DNA of 64,000 bases from Belnapia mucosa (GTDB lineage Bacteria > Pseudomonadota > Alphaproteobacteria > Acetobacterales > Acetobacteraceae): the NCBI RefSeq assembly GCF_016775475.1, contig NZ_JAEUXJ010000009.1, forward strand, positions 1 through 64,000, read 5' to 3'. Below, one piece after another: positions 59,170 through 64,000 of this stretch. The stretch's first letter is position 1. Each line of letters opens with the position of its first letter. A program made the translations under genes and the position numbers. Under the pieces are notes generated by a model. That model made no database searches. It was given only the letters and a program-made list of their open reading frames with translations, and was not told the DNA's origin.

Positions 59170-59314
59170 CGCAGCCCAGCGCGAAGAGAAGCCCGAAGCC
59201 GAACAGGCCAAGGCCGAAGACCTGCATGTAGTCATGCGCCGCCGCGGCGGCCAGCAGGCCGACCAGGGCGATGAGGCCGGAGAAGATCAGGAAGAAGATG
59301 CGGCTGGAGATCAT
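59129..59314 (-). CDS. small two-helix membrane protein after ccoS
   Basis: A 61-residue protein with two hydrophobic segments (RIFFLIFSGLIALVGLLAAA; MQVFGLGLFGFGLLFALGC) and a charged tail (VKRHFDEQDARGH). Its ATG overlaps the ccoS stop (ATGA). It is the last gene of the ccoGHIS operon and probably helps in oxidase assembly or is an accessory subunit, by context only. Its 3' end is antisense to the fnr 3' end. Confidence 0.7.
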   Translation of the reverse strand: MISSRIFFLIFSGLIALVGLLAAAAAHDYMQVFGLGLFGFGLLFALGCVKRHFDEQDARGH

Positions 59315-59475
59315 GACCGGTTAGTCCTTTCTGCGGTCTGGTCGTCGAAGAGAATGCGGGTCGCGGCACCGTCCAGGTCTTCGTACTGGCCGGCGCGCAG
59401 CGCCCAGAGGAAGCCGCCCAGGCCGAGCAGGCCGAGCGCCAGGGCGACGGGAACAAGCAGGATCAGCGCATCCAT
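59311..59475 (-). CDS. ccoS: cbb3-type cytochrome oxidase assembly protein CcoS
   Basis: A 54-residue protein: one transmembrane helix (LILLVPVALALGLLGLGGFL) then the CcoS signature WALRAGQYEDLDGAATRILF with D at the end. CcoS is needed for cofactor insertion into the cbb3 oxidase. It starts 13 bases inside the 3' end of ccoI. Confidence 0.93.
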   Translation of the reverse strand: MDALILLVPVALALGLLGLGGFLWALRAGQYEDLDGAATRILFDDQTAERTNRS

Positions 59476-61799
59476 GGGGCAGGCCTTTCCGCGCGCAGCG
59501 CGTTGAGGATGACGGCGATGGAGGAGCTGGCCATCACCGCCGCAGCGCCGAGCGGCGTCACCAGCCCGGCCACCGCGGCCGGCACCGCCACCAGGTTGTA
59601 GGCGAGGCTGAAGGCGATGTTCTGCCGCGCCAGGGCCTGCGCCCGCCTTGCGGCATGGATGGCGCCCGGCAGGGCCAGCAGCGCCTCGGTCCGCAGCACG
59701 AGATCGGCCGCGCCTTGGGCCAGGTCCTGCGCCCCCGGCGCCGCGACGGCGGCATAGGCCAGGGCCAGCGCCCCGGCATCGTTGATGCCATCGCCCACCA
59801 TCAGCGGCCGGTGCCCCGCCTCGCGCAGATCGGCGATGCGGGAGAGCTTCGCCTCCGGGATGGCGCCGCCCTGCCAGGATTCGATGCCGAGCTCGGCTGC
59901 CACCGCGGCAACCGCGCCGGGCGCATCGCCCGACAGGATCTCGACCGGCAGGCCGAGCTCGCGCAGCGCCTGGATCGCTGCCGCCGCGTCCGCGCGCAGC
60001 GCATCGGCGAAGCGAAAGGCGACGGGCGCGGAGCCCCCCTCGGTGAACCACAGCACGGGAGTGTCGCCCGCCTCGCGCACGCCGCAGAAGCGGGCGCTGC
60101 CGAGCCGGGCGGTGCCGGCCGTCATGCCCTGGCCGGGATGCTCCTCGGCATCGGCGCGCAGCGGCGCATCCGGGCAGGCGGCGGCGAGCGCCCGGGCCAG
60201 CGGGTGCCGGCTGCCGCGGGCGAGGCCAGCGGCGGCGCGCAGCTCCGCCGGGCTCCAGATGCCCGGCAGCAGGCGGGGCGTGCCCGTGGTCAGCGTCCCG
60301 GTCTTGTCCAGCACCACGCAATCCACCGCCGCCAGCCGCTCCAGCGCGGTCGGGGAGGTGACCAGCACGCCGCGGCGGAACAGCGCGCCCACCGTCACCA
60401 CCTGCACCGCCGGCACCGCGATGGCGAGGCCGCAGGGGCAGGTGACGATCAGCGCCGCGACGGCCGGCACCAGCGCCGCCTGCCAGCCCTGCCCGGCGCC
60501 AAGCCACCAGCCGAGGAAGGTGCCGGTCGCCACCACCAGCACGGTCGGCACATAGAGACGGGCGGCCTTGTCGGCCAGCGTCACGAAACGCCCGCGCGCC
60601 TCGGCCGCCTGATCCAGCAGCCGGGCCGTCGCGGCCAGCGAGCCATCCGCCGCCGCCGCGGTCACCCGCAGCACCGCCGGGCCGCCCATGTTGACCGCAC
60701 CGGCGGCCAGCGCCGAGCCGGGTGCGACCGGGCGCGGCAGGCTTTCGCCGGTGGTCGCCGCCAGGTCGAACAGGCCGGGCGCGTCCTCCAGCACGGCATC
60801 CAGCCGCAGCCGCTCCCCGGCCGCGAGCAGGATGCGGTCCCCGGCGCGGATGGCGCCGACCGCGACCTCCTCCTCCGCCCCATCAGGGCCGAGGCGGCGG
60901 ACCGTGCCGTCCTGCAGCGCCAGCAGCTCCGCCACCGCCCGTCCGGCGCGGCCGCGCGCGGTGCGGTCCAGCAGCCGCCCGGCCAGCAGCAGGGCGAGCA
61001 GCGTGGTCGCGCCGTCGAACCAGGTGAAGGGCCCGTTGCGCCAAGCCTCCGAGAGCGACATCGCGGCGGTCGCCAGCACGCCGAGGCTGACCGCCACATC
61101 CATATTGGTCCGCCGCGCGCGGAGCGCCGCCAGCGCCGAGCGGTAGAAGGGCAGCCCCGCGAGCGCGATGGTCGGCAGGCCGATCAGCGCCGCCAGCCAA
61201 TGCATCAGCGCCCGGGTCTCGGCGCCCATATCCTCGCCGACCCAGACGGCGACCGAGACGAGCATCACATTCATCGCGCCGAAGGCGGCGATGCCGAGCG
61301 CCCGGACCAGGCCGCGCGTCTCCGCATCATCGGCGGCGCGCAGGCAAGCGGGAGTGAAGGGCACGGCGCGGAAGCCGAGCCGGCCGAGCAGGGCGGCGAT
61401 CTCCTCCGCCCGTTCCCGCTTTCCACGCCAGCGCAGCGTCAGCCGCCTTGTGGTCAGCGCAGCCCGGGCCGAGAGCATGTCGGGTTCGGCGGCCAGGGCC
61501 TGCTCCACCAGCCAGACGCAGGCGCCGCAGCGCAGGCCGGAGACCATGAGGTCCAGCCGCCAGAGCCCCGTCCCCTCCGCCACCGCCGCAGCGGCCAGCG
61601 GCACGGGCGGTGCCGGATCGGGCCGCAGCGCGCCATCCGGGGCGCTGCGCTTGCGGTAGAAGGCATCGAGCCCCATGCCCTCGACCAGCCCATGCGCCGC
61701 CTCGCAGCCCTCGCAGCAATAGCGGGCGGGCGGGGTGACGGAGGCGCCGCAATGGGCGCAGGCGGTCGCCGGGATGGCGATGCGGGAGATGACGCTCAT
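59463..61799 (-). CDS. ccoI: copper-translocating P-type ATPase CcoI/FixI
   Basis: A 778-residue P1B ATPase that supplies copper for the cbb3 oxidase. Order: a cysteine-rich N-terminus (CAHCGASVTPPARYCCEGCE), a heavy-metal-associated domain with GLRCGACVWLVEQ, membrane helices, TTGES, the ion-binding TCPCGLAIA (C454-P-C456), phosphorylation motif D498-KTGT, and MVGDGINDAGALA. The start is ATG 61799, whose codon overlaps the ccoH stop. Confidence 0.95.
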   Translation of the reverse strand: MSVISRIAIPATACAHCGASVTPPARYCCEGCEAAHGLVEGMGLDAFYRKRSAPDGALRPDPAPPVPLAAAAVAEGTGLWRLDLMVSGLRCGACVWLVEQALAAEPDMLSARAALTTRRLTLRWRGKRERAEEIAALLGRLGFRAVPFTPACLRAADDAETRGLVRALGIAAFGAMNVMLVSVAVWVGEDMGAETRALMHWLAALIGLPTIALAGLPFYRSALAALRARRTNMDVAVSLGVLATAAMSLSEAWRNGPFTWFDGATTLLALLLAGRLLDRTARGRAGRAVAELLALQDGTVRRLGPDGAEEEVAVGAIRAGDRILLAAGERLRLDAVLEDAPGLFDLAATTGESLPRPVAPGSALAAGAVNMGGPAVLRVTAAAADGSLAATARLLDQAAEARGRFVTLADKAARLYVPTVLVVATGTFLGWWLGAGQGWQAALVPAVAALIVTCPCGLAIAVPAVQVVTVGALFRRGVLVTSPTALERLAAVDCVVLDKTGTLTTGTPRLLPGIWSPAELRAAAGLARGSRHPLARALAAACPDAPLRADAEEHPGQGMTAGTARLGSARFCGVREAGDTPVLWFTEGGSAPVAFRFADALRADAAAAIQALRELGLPVEILSGDAPGAVAAVAAELGIESWQGGAIPEAKLSRIADLREAGHRPLMVGDGINDAGALALAYAAVAAPGAQDLAQGAADLVLRTEALLALPGAIHAARRAQALARQNIAFSLAYNLVAVPAAVAGLVTPLGAAAVMASSSIAVILNALRAERPAPWMR

Positions 61800-62269
61800 G
61801 GCGCGATCACCCGCTGGCGGATGTCGAGATGCCGGCCGGCGGCATCGGTCAGGGTCAGCCGTGCCTCCCACTGGCCGGGCGCCGGCAGCGCCACGGGCGC
61901 GGACCAGCGGCCGGGCCCGCTGCGCTCGGGCTCGATCGGCAGGCTGGTGCCCTCGATCGGGCGGCGCAGGAGGCCCTCCAGCCGACCCTCGACCGGCAGG
62001 CCGTCATGGTCGGTGACCGCGACCTCCAGCCGGCCCTCGGCCAGCGTGACGCGCGGGGTCCAGCCGAGCGCGGCCTGGCGCGCCGCTTCCTCGAGGATAT
62101 GGTTGTAAGCGCGGCCGCGGTCATAGGACCGGCCGGTGGTGGTGCCGGTGAAGCTCTGGACGGCGGCTGTGATCAGCACGCCGTTCACGCCGACCACCAG
62201 GAGCATCATCCCGGTGAAGACCCAGGGGATCCAGCGGCCGCGGGCGGGGTCGTAGGTGCGCGTGGTCAT
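61796..62269 (-). CDS. ccoH: FixH family protein CcoH
   Basis: A 157-residue protein: cytoplasmic N-terminus, one transmembrane helix (WIPWVFTGMMLLVVGVNGVL), and a periplasmic FixH domain with YNHILEEAARQAALGWTPRV and ending GQWEARLTLTDAAGRHL. It is required for cbb3 oxidase assembly or stability. Its start overlaps the ccoG stop and its stop overlaps the ccoI start. Confidence 0.92.
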   Translation of the reverse strand: MTTRTYDPARGRWIPWVFTGMMLLVVGVNGVLITAAVQSFTGTTTGRSYDRGRAYNHILEEAARQAALGWTPRVTLAEGRLEVAVTDHDGLPVEGRLEGLLRRPIEGTSLPIEPERSGPGRWSAPVALPAPGQWEARLTLTDAAGRHLDIRQRVIAP

Positions 62270-63726
62270 TGTTGCGGTCCCAGGAACACGCTGCCGGCCT
62301 CGGCCAGGGGCCGTCCGGCGGCGTCGAGCAGGCGGAAGCGGATGGGCTGGTGCTCCGTCAGGCGGAGCGCCGGCGGGGCGGTGACCAGGGCGCGGAAGCT
62401 GGCGACGCCATCGCCGCGCACCGGCAGCAGGGGGCGGCCGGCGGCATCGGTCGGCGCATCCTGCACCAGCAGCCGGAGGCCGGGCGGGCCTTCGAGCGCG
62501 AGGAGGTAGCGGCCGCCCTCGCGGCTCTTGTCGGCGAGCTTCAGCACATAGGCGTTGCGGACGCCGCCATCGGAGAGGCGGACGAAGGGCGGCGCGCGCT
62601 CCGGCAGCACCGTCAGGCTGAGGCTCTCGCGCAGCAGCAGCGCGCCGAGCATCACGGCGGCCACCACGGCCAGCACGCCGCCATACATCAGCGTGCGCGG
62701 CCGCAGCAGGCGCAGCGGGCGGCGCGCCGCCATGCCGGCGGCGTGGCGGGCCGGGCCCGGTTCCAGCTCCGCCGCCGCGGCTTCGCTGGCGGCGAGGTTG
62801 GCCAGCGTCTCGAAGCCGATCAGCCCTTCCGGCCGATGGAGCTTCCGCATGATGTCGTCGCAGGCATCGATGCAGAGGCCGCAGCCGATGCAGCCGAGCT
62901 GCTGGCCTTCACGGATGTCGACGCCGGTCGGGCAGACCTGGACGCAGGCGCTGCAATCGGCGCAATCGCCGGTGCCGGCATCGCGCGGCTTGCCGCGCGG
63001 CTCGCCGCGCCAGTCGCGATAGGTGACGACCAGGCTGTCCTGATCGAGCATGGCGCCCTGGAAGCGCGGCCAGGGGCACATATAGGTGCAGACCTGTTCC
63101 CGCGCGAAGCCGGCCAGCACATAGGTCGTGGTGGTGAAGAGGGCGAAGAAGAACCAGGTCTGCAGCGAGATCCGGCCGGGATGCAGCAGCAGCGTCGGCG
63201 CATCCTGGAAATACATGATCCAGGCGCCGCCGGTGGCCGCGGCAATGCCGAGCCAGGCGGCATGCTTGGCAATCCGCCGCAGCGTCCGGTCGCGCGAGGG
63301 CGGGCCGGCATCGCGCTTCATCCGCGCGTTGCGATCGCCCTCGATCCGCCGCTCCACCCACATGAACAGGTCGGTCCAGACCGTCTGCGGGCAGGTGAAG
63401 CCGCACCAGACCCGGCCGAACAGCGAGGTTGCGGCAAAGAGGCCGATGGCGCCCAGGATGAGCAGGCCGGTCAGGAAATAGACCTCCTGCGGCCAGAGCT
63501 CTATCCAGAAGAAGAACAGGCGGGCATGGGCCATGTCGACCAGCACCGCCTGGTCCGGCGCGCCGGGCCCGCGATCCCAGCGCAGCCAGGGCACGAGGTA
63601 GTAGAGCCCGAGCAGCACGGTCAGCACCGCCCATTTCACGCGGCGCACCCGGCCCTGCACCGCGCGCGGATAGATCTTCCGATGCGCGGCATAGAGCGAG
63701 GCGGGGGCGGGTCCGATATCGGGCAT
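62266..63726 (-). CDS. ccoG: cytochrome c oxidase accessory protein CcoG (FixG/RdxA)
   Basis: A 486-residue membrane ferredoxin: five or so helices, CGFTCPQTVWTDLFMWVERR, CTYMCPWPRFQGAM, and two [4Fe-4S] motifs, CADCSACVQVCPTGVD and CIGCGLCIDACDD. A C-terminal immunoglobulin-like periplasmic domain follows. It reduces or handles copper for cbb3 maturation. The start is ATG 63726, ten bases after the ccoP stop. Confidence 0.95.
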   Translation of the reverse strand: MPDIGPAPASLYAAHRKIYPRAVQGRVRRVKWAVLTVLLGLYYLVPWLRWDRGPGAPDQAVLVDMAHARLFFFWIELWPQEVYFLTGLLILGAIGLFAATSLFGRVWCGFTCPQTVWTDLFMWVERRIEGDRNARMKRDAGPPSRDRTLRRIAKHAAWLGIAAATGGAWIMYFQDAPTLLLHPGRISLQTWFFFALFTTTTYVLAGFAREQVCTYMCPWPRFQGAMLDQDSLVVTYRDWRGEPRGKPRDAGTGDCADCSACVQVCPTGVDIREGQQLGCIGCGLCIDACDDIMRKLHRPEGLIGFETLANLAASEAAAAELEPGPARHAAGMAARRPLRLLRPRTLMYGGVLAVVAAVMLGALLLRESLSLTVLPERAPPFVRLSDGGVRNAYVLKLADKSREGGRYLLALEGPPGLRLLVQDAPTDAAGRPLLPVRGDGVASFRALVTAPPALRLTEHQPIRFRLLDAAGRPLAEAGSVFLGPQQ

Positions 63727-63736
63727 GACGGGTCCC

Positions 63737-64000
63737 CTACTGCTCCCCACCGCCCAGAGCGTGGACATAGACGGTCAGCATGTTGATCACCGCCGGGTCG
63801 AGCCGCCCCTGCCAGGCCGGCATCACGCCGGCGCGGGAATAGGCGATGGTCCGGGTGACGGAAGCCTTGTCGCCGCCATAGAGCCAGATGCGGTCATCCA
63901 GCCGCGGCGCGCCGACCTGGCGGTTGCCCTCGCCGCGATCGCCATGGCAGGCGGCGCAGTTCTCGGCGAAGAGCGTGGCACCCGCCGCATTGGCCGGGCC
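63737..64000 (-). CDS. ccoP: 3' end of ccoP, cbb3 oxidase diheme subunit III
   Basis: The last 87 codons of a gene that continues past the right edge. It shows the second heme domain: FAENCAACHGDRGEGNRQVG (CAACH), APRLDDRIWLYGG, and AGVMPAWQGRLDPAVI with the axial methionine, then a short tail. CcoP brings electrons to the cbb3 oxidase. It sits first in the visible operon, before ccoG; ccoNO(Q) are expected just to the right. Confidence 0.92.
   Translation of the reverse strand, partial: GPANAAGATLFAENCAACHGDRGEGNRQVGAPRLDDRIWLYGGDKASVTRTIAYSRAGVMPAWQGRLDPAVINMLTVYVHALGGGEQ

Noticed and set aside
1..64000. tRNA, rRNA, CRISPR arrays, prophage or intact insertion sequences
   Set aside because: No cloverleaf-like gene with CCA-adjacent acceptor, no regularly spaced repeats and no transposase, integrase or phage structural motifs were seen in the gaps or coding frames.

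Overview
The window is very GC-rich with dense, closely packed genes. The gene content points to an alphaproteobacterium, most likely Rhodospirillales/Acetobacteraceae (Roseomonas-like). The evidence is a hopanoid block (hpnM, hpnA, hpnB, shc), a Bug-type solute-binding protein, a fixGHIS/ccoGHIS cbb3-oxidase maturation operon with a four-cysteine FNR regulator, a DUF1674/SdhAF4 protein beside an HtpX-type protease, and a mutS-glnD pair. The taxonomic placement is inference from gene families, not a phylogeny. I found no rRNA, tRNA, CRISPR array, intact transposase or prophage genes.

Layout. 1-2.1 kb: the tail of an unknown gene and two convergent methyltransferase genes (one FkbM type). 2.2-7.8 kb: murJ, a LysR regulator divergent from a TSUP permease, a small frameshifted gene, and a ClC-type channel. 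7.8-16.5 kb: glnD, mutS and maeB, then a DUF488 gene. 16.8-24.7 kb: coaBC with a TauD-type dioxygenase, a single-domain response regulator, a DUF6311 membrane protein, an SDR and a Bug protein, a composite non-coding repeat region, two tiny lipoproteins and DUF2459. 24.7-33.3 kb: an HWE-type histidine kinase, an enoyl-CoA hydratase-like gene, a secreted RTX protein, two GSTs, HU, a ketopantoate reductase-like gene, and an EVE-GFA-Rieske run. 33.5-41.5 kb: acs, tandem hairpins, DUF1674, htpX, cytochrome c, a second ketopantoate reductase-like gene, a DUF2786/HExxH pair, tsaC (Sua5) and cysQ. 41.5-46 kb: two leucyl aminopeptidase paralogues separated by one strikingly AT-rich gene with a PD-(D/E)XK nuclease-like pattern, then holC. 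46-52.1 kb: hopanoid genes around an RMD1/DUF155 gene. 52.1-58 kb: a minus-strand glycan operon (TPR protein, GT2-GT4 fusion, small protein, double-methyltransferase fusion). 58.4-64 kb: fnr facing a compact ccoP-ccoG-ccoH-ccoI-ccoS operon.

How the genes work together. The right end is an oxygen-responsive respiration module: CcoGHIS mature the cbb3 oxidase whose CcoP subunit ends at the window edge, and the adjacent FNR-type regulator is a plausible controller. The hopanoid block makes hopene (Shc) and carries two accessory enzymes (HpnA, HpnB) plus a periplasmic MlaC-like protein (HpnM). The 52-58 kb operon and the left-end methyltransferases look like surface-glycan decoration genes.

Most unusual items. 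(1) The AT-rich nuclease-like gene between the pepA paralogues, probably recently acquired. (2) A 162-bp MITE-like element with 16-bp terminal inverted repeats and flanking TA, inserted at the edge of (3) a ~105-bp double-hairpin repeat with a second copy 18 kb away showing compensatory base changes. (4) A hairpin that covers the ribosome binding site of a GST gene. (5) Divergent genes whose start codons overlap on a single CATG.
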